Source: Treponema sp.
GTDB lineage: Bacteria; Spirochaetota; Spirochaetia; Treponematales; Treponemataceae
DNA length: 64,000 bases
Direction of reading: 5' to 3'
Assembly: GCA_017464425.1 (NCBI GenBank)
Contig: JAFUDX010000040.1
Coordinates: forward strand, 1 to 64,000
This document shows positions 1-9,500 of the stretch, one piece after another (position 1 is the first letter of the stretch; every line of letters starts with the position of its first letter). A model generated the notes under the pieces. It was given only the letters and a program-made list of their open reading frames with translations. It ran no database searches and was not told where the DNA came from. Both the position numbers and the translations under genes were made by a program.

Positions 1-118
1 ACAAAGCATAAAACTCACAGAGCTTAGGAGCGCACAGAGAGCGTAATGAACAGGAACGATTTTCCTAATTCTGAAAGCTCTCTGTGAACTCTGTGTTCTC
101 CGTGAGGAATTTAGAATA

Positions 119-154
119 CCCGCTCTGAGATTTTCTTGGGGCGGGATTTTTTTT
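119..154 (+). terminator. Rho-independent terminator of a gene left of the window
   Basis: The arms CCCGC (119-123) and GCGGG (141-145) form a short stem and are followed by a run of T at 147-154. No gene is visible in 1-118, so it probably ends a transcript that begins outside the window. The stem is only 5 bp, so the call is moderate. Confidence 0.45.
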
Positions 155-160
155 GCATTT

Positions 161-199
161 CATTTCGCAATTTTGAAAATTTATTGATTTTGCGAAATG
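161..199. repeat. 10-bp inverted repeat upstream of the first operon
   Basis: CATTTCGCAA at 161-170 is repeated in inverted orientation at 190-199. It lies just upstream of the TTGACA box at 216. This arrangement fits an operator or cruciform, but no bound regulator is evident. Confidence 0.4.
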
Positions 200-215
200 G
201 AAGCGGGAAACTTGG

Positions 216-247
216 TTGACAATTTTGCTTTCTTCGTGCAATATAAA
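216..247 (+). promoter_or_regulatory. Probable promoter of the RNase III-like operon
   Basis: A perfect -35 TTGACA sits at 216-221. The -10 is ambiguous: an AATATA/TATAAA stretch at 240-247 gives a spacer of 18-20 bp. The predicted leader is about 190 nt. I see no further gene or clear RNA element in 250-430. Confidence 0.45.
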
Positions 248-445
248 AAAAGGCACAAAAAGAGCCAAAAATATGACTTCTAACATTGTTTTGATTGTCA
301 TGTCTTGATGCAAGTTAAGCGTAGCAATCAGAGTAGTCTTAGTTTTCCTATTTTCTTGATTCTTTGTTCCTAAGCCAGACAGATTATTTTTCTCATTTTG
401 TTTGCACGGGATTCGTGTGCCTAAATTTATTTTTAGGAGCAATGT

Positions 446-1603
446 ATGAACAGGGAAGAAATCGACTATGTTCAAAGTTCAATCGGATATCAGTTTAAAA
501 ATCTGACACTTTTACAGCAGGCATTTACGCGGAAATCGTATTCAGCGGAGCACCCCGAGGCACAGGACAACGAAGTCCTTGAATTCTACGGCGATGAAGT
601 GTTGGATTTGTATGTCACGAAACTGATGTATAAAAAATTCTCAAAAATCGAGAACGGCGAGCTTGTTTCTGAGAAAAACGAGGGCGACTTGACAAAATTG
701 AAGTCGGCTTTCGTCAGCAAAGAAACGCTTGCGCACAGTGTTCATAATTTCGGGTTTTCCGAATTCTTGTACATGGGGAACAGCGACATCAAAAATGACG
801 CGAAAAACAGTGCGTCCGTGAATGAGGATTTGTTTGAAGCGATTGTTGGTGCGGTTGCCGTTGACTGCGACTGGGATTTTTCCGTGCTTGAAAAAGTCTG
901 CGAGAAAATGTTGCAGATGGAAACGGTGAATAATTATGTCGCCGTGCTTGTTCACCAGAAATCGCATGAACTTGGTTTTGGCGAGCCTCTTTATCGTTGT
1001 GGCGAATATCAGTCTGACAGTCCCGATGCTTTCAGAAGTTTTGAGAACTTGTGGGAAACTCGTATTGGAAACAGACGCTGGGGAGCTTCTTCCAAAAATC
1101 CAAAGACAGGTTTGCATGAGTATTCCATAAAAATAGGGGAGCATTTTTTTGTCGGAACTGGCGATGATGTTTTTCACGCAAAATTAGCGGCTGATAAAAA
1201 AGCGTATATGTTCCTTGTGCATGAAGAGATTAAACAAAAAGTACAAGCGGTTGATTATACAAATCCTGTGAGCCAACTCCATGAATTCATGCAGAAAAAA
1301 ATAATTTTTGAGCCGCGATATGAATTTTTTGAGTATCACGATTCAAACGGAAACCCGATTTGGCGATGTTCTGTTTCTCTCGAAGGTATGTCCGAAAAAT
1401 TTGTTGCTGAGGGAGTGTCAAAGAAAGATGTAAAACAAGAAGCGGCGGGAAAACTGCTTCATGCCTTTGTCGAGACGGCTGTTGAAGAATCGGAGGAATG
1501 GAAAATTCCGCATTATTATTCGGGGTTTGCTCGCTTTTGGTCTGATGAACAGAAAAAGGAACTGGACGAAGAGTTTAACAGAGCGTTTCCAGATTGGCAT
1601 TAA
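446..1603 (+). CDS. RNase III-like double-stranded RNA endonuclease
   Basis: A 385-residue protein with an N-terminal RNase III domain. The signature helix at residues 42-54 keeps the metal ligands E43, E46 and D50, and the second motif at 127-137 keeps D128 and E131, so the active site looks intact. A clear double-stranded RNA-binding domain lies near residues 270-345, and a weaker dsRBD-like segment at about 165-250. Housekeeping RNase III enzymes are usually about 230-250 residues with one dsRBD, so this is a long variant. The start has AGGAG at 435-439, 6 nt upstream. It is the first gene of a plus-strand run with gaps of 20-50 nt. Its neighbours are helicases, nucleases and an AcrVA2-like protein, so an accessory role is likelier than rRNA maturation; that is inference. 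Confidence 0.85.
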   Translation: MNREEIDYVQSSIGYQFKNLTLLQQAFTRKSYSAEHPEAQDNEVLEFYGDEVLDLYVTKLMYKKFSKIENGELVSEKNEGDLTKLKSAFVSKETLAHSVHNFGFSEFLYMGNSDIKNDAKNSASVNEDLFEAIVGAVAVDCDWDFSVLEKVCEKMLQMETVNNYVAVLVHQKSHELGFGEPLYRCGEYQSDSPDAFRSFENLWETRIGNRRWGASSKNPKTGLHEYSIKIGEHFFVGTGDDVFHAKLAADKKAYMFLVHEEIKQKVQAVDYTNPVSQLHEFMQKKIIFEPRYEFFEYHDSNGNPIWRCSVSLEGMSEKFVAEGVSKKDVKQEAAGKLLHAFVETAVEESEEWKIPHYYSGFARFWSDEQKKELDEEFNRAFPDWH

Positions 1604-1633
1604 AATCAAAAAACAAGGAGTGTAAAATTAATT

Positions 1634-2527
1634 ATGGGAAAGGTAATTTGGTATAGCAAGCCGCTGTCGGAAATGTGGGAACAGTACAATAAATTTAACC
1701 GCCAAACGAAAGGAACTGTAGATGAATTTTATGCTGAAAAGAACAAGCAAATCTTTTCAAATCCGTTCATATCTTCTGGTGATATACAGAGCCATGCAAG
1801 CATTCTTGATTTATGGCGGTTAGACGCACACAAAAAATTCATGCACCTCTATTTCAAGACAAAGGAATTGAGAGACTTTTTAGCAGATATGAGACTGGCA
1901 GATTTAGGCGGAATTATTGAATTCTTGTTTGAATCTGGGGAAACATTTCTTTTTTCACCAAGTATGGACGGAGTACCTTCTTTTGGCACTGCAAAAAAGG
2001 AAAAAATTCAAGGCTATTCTTTTGGTATTCATGTTCCTTATGAAAAGGAATCAAAAGGATATGCTTTTCAGTTGCTGTATAATGAAAGAAAAGAACTGAC
2101 TTTAATTTGGGCTGTCGGGCAAAATGAAGGTTGGTGTTCTGCTGATAATTACAAGTATAACTTGCAAAATAAAGCTGAGCACTCTGAATTTCTTGCAAAA
2201 ATCTTTCGTTTAGCAATAAACACGATTGCATATATGAAAGTTTTCCCCGAATGTGTGAAGGAAGGAGTTCCGAAAACTGAACAATCTGACTGTGCCTACA
2301 CACTGGAAGTATCGGAAAAAGTCATAGAGCCAGTTGCGAATTCCGAAACAAACAGAATGGTTTCTCCGCATTTTAGAAAAGGCTACTTCAAACGGCTTAC
2401 TTCTGACTTTTACACGCATAAAAAAGGACAAGTCATCTTTGTTTCTGAAACTATGGTGAACGGAGTGGCAAAAACAGTCGAAAAGTCAAAAGATGAAAGA
2501 AAATTAAATGATTTTTCGGAAAAGTAA
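1634..2527 (+). CDS. Hypothetical protein resembling the AcrVA2-like family
   Basis: A 297-residue soluble protein with no signal peptide. The C-terminal motif near residue 243 (SPHFRKGYFKRL, then a GQVIFV strand) resembles the PHIRRGHWHGYW segment near the C-terminus of AcrVA2, the Cas12a-targeting anti-CRISPR. The order of a central beta-rich section and a hydrophobic helix around 190-205 also matches from memory. AcrVA2 homologues are known in many bacteria that lack Cas12a, so the relation need not mean anti-CRISPR activity. No CRISPR array or Cas12a is in this window. AGGAG lies about 13 nt before the ATG, which is long. The gap to the RNase III-like gene is 30 nt, so the two are probably co-transcribed. 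The family assignment is by eye and tentative. Confidence 0.4.
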   Translation: MGKVIWYSKPLSEMWEQYNKFNRQTKGTVDEFYAEKNKQIFSNPFISSGDIQSHASILDLWRLDAHKKFMHLYFKTKELRDFLADMRLADLGGIIEFLFESGETFLFSPSMDGVPSFGTAKKEKIQGYSFGIHVPYEKESKGYAFQLLYNERKELTLIWAVGQNEGWCSADNYKYNLQNKAEHSEFLAKIFRLAINTIAYMKVFPECVKEGVPKTEQSDCAYTLEVSEKVIEPVANSETNRMVSPHFRKGYFKRLTSDFYTHKKGQVIFVSETMVNGVAKTVEKSKDERKLNDFSEK

Positions 2528-2557
2528 TTGTATAATTTAATACAGAGGAGCATTTTT

Positions 2558-2950
2558 ATGAAAAAGATACATACAATAAATATAGTATTTGTGACATTCG
2601 TCTTGTTTTTAAGTTGCCAAAGCAACGGTTTTTTGATGGGAAAAGCAAAAGTTACAATGCTTACGGAAGAAACATATTCTGCGAAAACTGAAGATGCCCA
2701 AATCGATGTATATTATACGAACAGACCAAATAAAAACTATATTGAATTGGCACAAATAACTTGCGAAGATACAGAAGATGATTGGTGTCTAAAGCAGATA
2801 AAAATAAAAGCAAGAGAAATTGGTGCAGACGGGATAATAATTTTAGGAAAAGCAGCATCGGCTGGCGTTGGCGTTCCTGTCGGAAATATGTATTTTGTTT
2901 CAGATGAAGCCTATGGTATGAAAGCAATAGCGATTAAATATACAGAGTAA
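2558..2950 (+). CDS. Small lipoprotein of unknown function
   Basis: The ATG at 2558 is chosen over an upstream start at 2528 because it follows AGAGGAG by 7 nt and begins a clean signal peptide. The 130-residue product has a hydrophobic stretch ending in a lipobox, LFLSC, with the cysteine at residue 20. The mature part contains two cysteines in a DDWC-type segment and an alpha/beta stretch with GADGIIIL. I do not recognise the family. It sits between the AcrVA2-like and acidic protein genes with 20-30 nt gaps, so it looks operonic. Confidence 0.65.
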   Translation: MKKIHTINIVFVTFVLFLSCQSNGFLMGKAKVTMLTEETYSAKTEDAQIDVYYTNRPNKNYIELAQITCEDTEDDWCLKQIKIKAREIGADGIIILGKAASAGVGVPVGNMYFVSDEAYGMKAIAIKYTE

Positions 2951-2971
2951 TTTTTATAACGGAGGTGATGT

Positions 2972-3247
2972 ATGATTTTTGACTATTCCGATGGCGATTT
3001 CATTATGCCTATGAATGACAATATGGGCATGGATTCTGACGGCAATCTCCATATGCGCATGGGGGATAATTACTCTATGGATATGGAAAGCGGCGACCTT
3101 CATTTTACTTCCCCGTGGAAAAGAACTGATGACACAGATGATTCCTCTGCATTTAACAGTCATAACAGTTTTGGCTCAGATGTAAGTGATGACGACTCCG
3201 ACGATGATTTCTTCGGCTTGGGGAATTTGTTTGGCAGATTGTGGTAG
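2972..3247 (+). CDS. Small acidic Asp/Met-rich protein
   Basis: A 91-residue protein preceded by a near-perfect Shine-Dalgarno GGAGGTGAT at 2961-2969. It has no membrane segment. It is rich in Asp, Ser, Gly and Met, ends in a DDDSDDDFFGLGNLF-like tail, and is strongly negative. The strong ribosome-binding site argues that it is truly translated. It could bind metal or mimic nucleic acid, but nothing in the sequence decides this. Confidence 0.6.
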   Translation: MIFDYSDGDFIMPMNDNMGMDSDGNLHMRMGDNYSMDMESGDLHFTSPWKRTDDTDDSSAFNSHNSFGSDVSDDDSDDDFFGLGNLFGRLW

Positions 3248-3295
3248 GACTATTTTTGCAACTTTTTATTCAAAACGAAAATCTTGGTGATTTTT

Positions 3296-6277
3296 ATGAT
3301 TTACTTTTCAGTTTTAATATGCATCGCTTTATTCATATTTCTAGCTTTTCTCTATCTAAAACGAAAAAGACGATTGGCGCGGGAGTTAGAAGAAAAATTT
3401 CTCTCCTTCCAAGAACAAATCAAGAATTTCTTTGCAGAATATTTTGACTTACGAAAACAATATATTTCTGAAACTGCTGAAATTGCTTTTAGAGAAAAAT
3501 GGCAGCCTCTTTATTCGGAACTCTCGAAATATCACATTTCAAAAAAGAATGCTGTTACAGAAGAAATAAACCACTTCAGAAAAACCTATTCAAATCTTCA
3601 TTCGGAATTTGCCGTTCTGAACGCAGAAATTAAACGAAAAGAAAATATTTTAGAACTTTCAAACTCAGTCGCAAATTTCTTTACAGACTTATTTGAACTT
3701 ACAACGCAATATGTCACTCATTCAAACAGTATTTTCTTTATCGAAAAGTGGCGCGAACTGTCACAAAAAACAGCGCTCGCAGATGTTCGCAAAGACGATG
3801 ACGAGTATTCGGAAATTGAGCGATTTAAAACAGTCTTTCATTCATTAACTGATTATTTTGAAACATCAAACAATCAGTTTATACAAAATGAATCACTGAA
3901 ATACAATGCTCTGTTTTCAAATATCGATGGAAAATCTTTGGACGAACAGCAGCGAACCGCCGTCATAACTGATGAGGACAGGATTTTGGTGCTTGCAGGA
4001 GCTGGGAGCGGAAAAACGCTCACCATTTCTGCAAAGGTAAAATATCTGTGCGAAGTAAAAAATGTAAGTCCGAACGAGATTCTTCTGATTTCCTTTACCA
4101 AAAAATCCGCAGAAGAAATGACGGAGCGAATTCAGAATAAACTTCATATTCCTGCCGTTGCCACGACTTTTCACAAACTGGGGCTTGGCATCATAAAAAA
4201 CGCTGACGGAAAAAGGCCCGAAGTGGCGGATGAAAACGCGCTCACGCAGTTCGTCCACAGCTTCTTTGAAAACGAGGTTGTGAATCACCCTGACTTGGTA
4301 AAGGCTCTTACGGAATATTTTGCCTACTTCCTTGAAATCCCCGAAGATATGGAAAATCACAGTTCTCTTGGCGAGTTGTACGAGGAAGAAAAGAACGCAG
4401 ACCTTGAAACGCTAAAGTCAAAGTACGACAGAGAAAAATATATCCGCGAGACAGGAGCGGAAAAAGCAAAGGCATTTAAGACGCTGAACAACGAGCAGGT
4501 AAAAAGCCTTGAAGAAACAAAAATCGCAAACTTCCTTTTTATGAATGGCATACGCTACGAATACGAAAAGCTCTATCCGTTTGAAAGCGATGCCCCGTCA
4601 AGAAAAGCTTATCGCCCCGACTTTTATCTTTCTGACTATGACATTTATTTGGAACATTTCGGAATCTCAAAAGACTTTACTGTGCCGTGGCTTTCATCTA
4701 TTGAAGAGAAAAAATATCTAGAAGGCATCCAATGGAAGCGGTCTTTTCACGAAGAACACAAAACGAAGCTGCTTGAAACATATTCGTATTACAATTCGGA
4801 AGGGATTCTACTCAAAAAACTTGCAGAAATTTTAAGTGCAAACGGAGTCGCGCTGAAGCCACGGGATTTTTCCGATGTGTTCAATACGGTATATGCAAGC
4901 AAAAGCAACAAGTATTTCTCGGAGTTTATGAACCTGTGCTGTACTTTCATCGCTCTTTTTAAATCCAACAATTACAAGATTGAGCAAATTGAGATTTTGA
5001 AGAAAAACTATTGCGCCACAGAACCAAACGAATTTTTGTGCGAGCGGACCTCATTGTTCTTGGATATAATAAAAATCATTCTCAGCGAATACCAGCATTA
5101 TCTTTCTAACCAGAACGCAATCGATTTTTCCGACATGATAAATCTTGCCGCAGAGAAGGTAGAAAACGGCTGTGAAATCACGCCATACAAATATGTGATT
5201 GTTGACGAATATCAGGACATCTCAAAATCGCGCTTCAATTTCTTAAAGGCAATCGTGGAAAAATCGGGAGCAAAACTTTTCTGCGTAGGCGATGACTGGC
5301 AGGCAATCTACCGGTTTGCGGGAAGCGACATTTCTCTTTTTACTGATTTTGAAAAATACTTTGGCTACACAAAAATCCTGAAAATCGAAAAGACCTACAG
5401 AAACTCCCAGAACCTGATTGACGATGCTTCCCGCTTTGTTCTGAAAAATCCGCTCCAGCTGAAAAAGGATTTGCGCTCTGATAAAAAACTGGACTACCCG
5501 CTTGTGTTCTGGGGCTATGATGATGAGCCGTACAAGGCAATTCAATTTGCAGTGAACAAAATCATTTCAGAATTCGGAATCAATTCGTCCATTTTGTTTT
5601 TGGGGCGGACGAATTACGACAAGGAAATCTTGAAAAAATCGGGGCTGTTCAAAATCTATACGAGCAATCGAAAAGAACACATTGAGTACATTCCCGTTCC
5701 CGAAGTGCCGATAGACTTTCTTTCGGTTCACAAGTCAAAAGGCTTGGAAGCGGATAATGTCATTTTGCTGAATTTCAAGAATGATAAGCTTGGATTTCCG
5801 AATCAGATTGCTGACGACAAAGTTTTGAATCTTGTCCTTACGAATGCGGAGAATTATAAATTTGCAGAAGAACGCCGCCTTTTTTATGTTGCAATAACAC
5901 GGACAAAAAACAGGACTTTCGTTTTGACCGACAATAAAAATCCGTCTCCTTTTTTCAAGGAATTCAACGAATCAAGTTCCGTGTGTTTTGTCGGAATAAA
6001 GAAAGTTGAAGCGACTGCCCAAACGCAATGCCCGCTTTGCAAAACAGGAAATCTGTATAAGGTGGCACATGAGGGAAAGTATTTTGTCGGCTGTTCAAAT
6101 TTCCCCAAATGTAAATACACATTGCGCGACGCAACGATTCTGTTGAATCCGAAGAAATGTCCTTCTTGTGGCGGCTTCCTTGTAAAACGCAAGGGGAAAA
6201 ACAATCACTGGTTTGTCGGTTGCACGAATTACCCGTATTGTGAATATACGGAGCAGATAGAAAAAAGATGGAGTTAG
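3296..6277 (+). CDS. Membrane-anchored UvrD/HelD-type helicase with nuclease-like insert and zinc ribbons
   Basis: A superfamily 1A helicase of 993 residues. It begins with one hydrophobic segment (about residues 3-23) followed by basic residues and a coiled-coil-like region to about 220. The Walker A motif AGAGSGKT is near 233-241 and the Walker B box VDEYQD near 635. Between them, near 440-460, is a RPDFYL...YLEHFGI segment typical of the PD-(D/E)XK-like insert of helicase IV relatives. The C-terminus (about 908-990) holds two topoisomerase-type four-cysteine zinc ribbons. The ATG at 3296 is used; an in-frame TTG at 3284 is also possible. E. coli helicase IV is about 680 residues, so this is a much extended form. 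It probably acts on DNA at the membrane in repair or defence. Confidence 0.85.
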   Translation: MIYFSVLICIALFIFLAFLYLKRKRRLARELEEKFLSFQEQIKNFFAEYFDLRKQYISETAEIAFREKWQPLYSELSKYHISKKNAVTEEINHFRKTYSNLHSEFAVLNAEIKRKENILELSNSVANFFTDLFELTTQYVTHSNSIFFIEKWRELSQKTALADVRKDDDEYSEIERFKTVFHSLTDYFETSNNQFIQNESLKYNALFSNIDGKSLDEQQRTAVITDEDRILVLAGAGSGKTLTISAKVKYLCEVKNVSPNEILLISFTKKSAEEMTERIQNKLHIPAVATTFHKLGLGIIKNADGKRPEVADENALTQFVHSFFENEVVNHPDLVKALTEYFAYFLEIPEDMENHSSLGELYEEEKNADLETLKSKYDREKYIRETGAEKAKAFKTLNNEQVKSLEETKIANFLFMNGIRYEYEKLYPFESDAPSRKAYRPDFYLSDYDIYLEHFGISKDFTVPWLSSIEEKKYLEGIQWKRSFHEEHKTKLLETYSYYNSEGILLKKLAEILSANGVALKPRDFSDVFNTVYASKSNKYFSEFMNLCCTFIALFKSNNYKIEQIEILKKNYCATEPNEFLCERTSLFLDIIKIILSEYQHYLSNQNAIDFSDMINLAAEKVENGCEITPYKYVIVDEYQDISKSRFNFLKAIVEKSGAKLFCVGDDWQAIYRFAGSDISLFTDFEKYFGYTKILKIEKTYRNSQNLIDDASRFVLKNPLQLKKDLRSDKKLDYPLVFWGYDDEPYKAIQFAVNKIISEFGINSSILFLGRTNYDKEILKKSGLFKIYTSNRKEHIEYIPVPEVPIDFLSVHKSKGLEADNVILLNFKNDKLGFPNQIADDKVLNLVLTNAENYKFAEERRLFYVAITRTKNRTFVLTDNKNPSPFFKEFNESSSVCFVGIKKVEATAQTQCPLCKTGNLYKVAHEGKYFVGCSNFPKCKYTLRDATILLNPKKCPSCGGFLVKRKGKNNHWFVGCTNYPYCEYTEQIEKRWS

Positions 6278-6388
6278 ATGATTTTTCGCCCGAGCTGTGG
6301 TAAAATAAAGAAAACGGAGTGGAATTTATACAGCACGCTGAAATTTCAAGCGATAAATTGCATATTCGATTTTTACAGAAACCTGTGT

Positions 6389-6400
6389 TATAATACTTCT
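6389..6400 (+). promoter_or_regulatory. Extended -10 promoter giving a leaderless yqaE mRNA
   Basis: TGT precedes a perfect TATAAT at 6389-6394, and the ATG of the next gene begins 6 nt later at 6401. Transcription should start at or next to the A of the ATG. No Shine-Dalgarno sequence is present. Confidence 0.6.
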
Positions 6401-6553
6401 ATGGGTTGTTTGCGAGTTTTATTGTGTATTATTTTTCCTCCGCTTGCCGTTCTTGATAAAGGCTGTGGGGCTATCGTTATTGTCACACTGCTTACATGTT
6501 GTGGTTGGGTTCCAGGCGTAATTGGCGCGTTGGTGATTAACAATAAATCATAA
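6401..6553 (+). CDS. Pmp3/YqaE family small membrane protein
   Basis: A 50-residue peptide with two transmembrane segments. It carries the Pmp3/YqaE hallmarks: an FPPLAV loop motif, a DKGCG segment and the second helix TLLTCCGWVPGVIGAL. The family consists of 50-60 residue membrane peptides linked to membrane potential and stress in other organisms. The start at 6401 gives the normal family length. A longer in-frame reading from 6278 would add an unrelated N-terminus and is rejected. The gene appears leaderless, and the next gene follows after 14 nt. Confidence 0.8.
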   Translation: MGCLRVLLCIIFPPLAVLDKGCGAIVIVTLLTCCGWVPGVIGALVINNKS

Positions 6554-6567
6554 ATAAGGAATCCCCT

Positions 6568-9500
6568 ATGTCCCACATCTCCCGCGATATTTTCCGAGCT
6601 ATTCATGAAGGCAAGTGGCTTTATCTCGAATACAAGAATCAGAAAGGCGAGCTGACGCGCTATTGGTTCGGGATTTCTTCGCTCGATATTGAAAACGGTC
6701 GGCTGATTGGGAAAGGACTTCATGTTCGGGCACATACGCTCATTGACCCGATGAACATTCATATTGAGCGCATTCAGTCGTCACAAATCGTTGATGGAAC
6801 ATATATGCCACAAAATCAGATTCTTATCGACGACATCAAACTCAATCCTGAAAAGTACGAAAGCCTTTTTTCTTCCTCAGCGAATCTCAAAGTCCTCAAT
6901 TATCTTTCTGATTGCAACAAGCTGGAAGGCGTGCCAGCGCTGAATAAAGATTTTCACCTTATCGAAAAATTTGACGACGAGACCGCATACAAAAATATTC
7001 CCTACAAGCTGAGCGATGCGCAATTTACAGAACTGGTGGATGCCTTTTGTGCCGAGACATACCATAAGGTTGACCACGGACAGCACGACACAAAGCAACT
7101 CTGCCTGAACAAGCTGAGCATTTGGACTGCAAAGGGATTGTATGTGCTTGCCTACCGCGAGATGCTTCTTGATGTTGCCGAGCGAACCTTGCGACCGAGC
7201 AAGGAAATTTCTTTTAACAAGGAGTTTGCCCTTTCTTCGGCTGACGGCGCAAGTCACGAGCGCGAAAGCATAAGCCGTTTTTTGGACGCAGAAGATTTGT
7301 TTTTGCTGGAAGATTTTGAATCGCATTATAAAGAAATCGTTGAAATTATTTCTGAGCGGATTGGGAAAAATCAGCAGATTGATGAGATGCCCTATTTCTT
7401 GTGCTTGCAGCGGCATAACAATGTTGACTTGGAAAAAGAATACGAGTCAATTCTGAGTATGTATACAGAGAATTCCGTAACCGTGCCGATTCATGCGTTC
7501 TTTGGCGAGCTTCTTGCAATCGAACCGTCAGAAAATCCGCTTCCGATTGCGCTCTTGAACAACAAAGTAAACCTTGATCAGCTACTTTCAATCTACAATG
7601 CGATGAATTATCCAGTGTCGTACATTCAAGGACCTCCTGGAACGGGAAAAACGAACACGATAATCAACACGATTGTGACGGCCTTCTTCAACGGGAAAAG
7701 CGTTTTGTTTGCTTCCTACAACAATCACCCGATTGATACCGTTTTTGAAACGCTTTCTTCTCTCAAATACACTCGCGGAACAGGTCTTGTCGAAACTATT
7801 CCATTTCCGATTCTCCGCTTGGGAAACAATGAAAAAGTCAAGGAAGCAATTCAGTATATAAAGGCATTGTTCGAGCGGGTAAAAAACACGACAGTCTACG
7901 GCGGAACGCTTCTTCGCAATAAAGATGTGAAAATTGAGCGCACAAAGAAACTTGTCGAGCTTTTGAAACGCCATCAGGAAAAAGTTGATTTATCGGAGCG
8001 GAAGAATACGCTTGAAGCCCTCATCGAAAAAACTGAAAGCATGGAATTTCGTCTTACGCTTGAAGGGCAGCAACTTTCACTCATAAAAAAACGGCTTGAA
8101 GAAATCGGCGAAATTACTGACAAGGACGCGCTTTCTCTCTTGCAAGATGACGATGACTTTATGAAGTATTTGTATTTTACTTCGGCGGGATTTATAAAGC
8201 GGCTTTCCGAGCCAGAGTTTGAGGATTTGTGGAACATTCTTTCGATGACCGATGAGCAGAAACAGGTTGTTGCATTCAATAAATACACGACGGTTTCTGA
8301 AAATCTAAAAAAGTTGCAGAAAGTATTTCCAATCATCGCAACAACCTGCATTTCTGCACACAAACTGGGCGAGGCAAAGGCCGATTTTGACATGACGATT
8401 ATCGATGAGGCGAGCCAGTGCAATACGGCGATTTCGCTTGTGCCGATAATCCGCGGGAAATCCTTGATGCTCGTAGGTGACCCGCAGCAGCTTAATCCCG
8501 TCATCACGCTTGATGAGGGAATAAATCATGTGCTCAAAGAAAAATACAGCGTGAGCGATGATTACGACTACATTGAAAATTCGATTTACAAAGCTTTTTT
8601 GGCAAACGATGCGGTGAGCGAGGAAATCTTGCTTCACAATCACTACCGCTGCGCAAAAGAAATAATTGAGTTCAACAACAAAAAATATTACGGTGGAAAG
8701 CTGAATGTGTACTGCGAGCGGAGAATTGAAGACCCGCTCATGTTCTGCAATGTTGAGGATTCGAGCGATAACATAAAAAACGCAAGCCAGGCAGAAGCGG
8801 ACAAAATTGTTTCGTTCATAAAAGAACATCCCGAAAAGAGCGTGGGCATAATCACGCCGTTCAGAAATCAAAAAGAACTGATAGAGGAATCTTTAAAAGA
8901 GGCAGGACTGGATTCTGAAAAATATCCGTGCGGAACGGTTCATGCGTTTCAAGGTGACGAAAAAGACACGGTGCTTTTCTCCCTTGCGCTCACGCCAAAG
9001 ACGCGGGGCAAAACCTACGAATGGCTTAAAAATAACCGCGAGCTTATAAATGTGGCGACAAGCCGCGCAAAAGACTCGCTTCTGCTGATTGCCGACAGCT
9101 CCCAAATCGAGCGGCTTCATGCAGAAACAAACGATGGCAAGGGCGATGATTTGTATGAACTTTCGCAATATGTCAAAGCCAACGGCGTGTATGAAATTTC
9201 CCATCGTGAAAATTCTTCCCGCGCTCTCGGAACAAAGCCGTACAAGACCGAAACCGAGCAGACTTTTTTGACGACCTTGAATCATGCGCTTTCAAACATC
9301 ATCGCAAACGGCAAAAAATTCACCGTCCATTGTGAAGTGCCGATTGCGCAGGTATTTTCGGACAATCTTTCAAAATCAGATTTTTTTTACAAGGGCAGAT
9401 TCGACTTTGTAATTTATCAGATAGGCTTGCGTAAAAAAGAATTTCCTGTCCTTGCGATTGAGCTGAACGGCAGGGAGCATTATGAGGATGAACGCGTAAA

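Noticed and set aside
65..475. Minus-strand reading of 136 codons over the operon promoter
   Set aside because: It covers a terminator, a TTGACA box and the start of the RNase III-like gene, has no ribosome-binding site, and its composition is unlike a protein.
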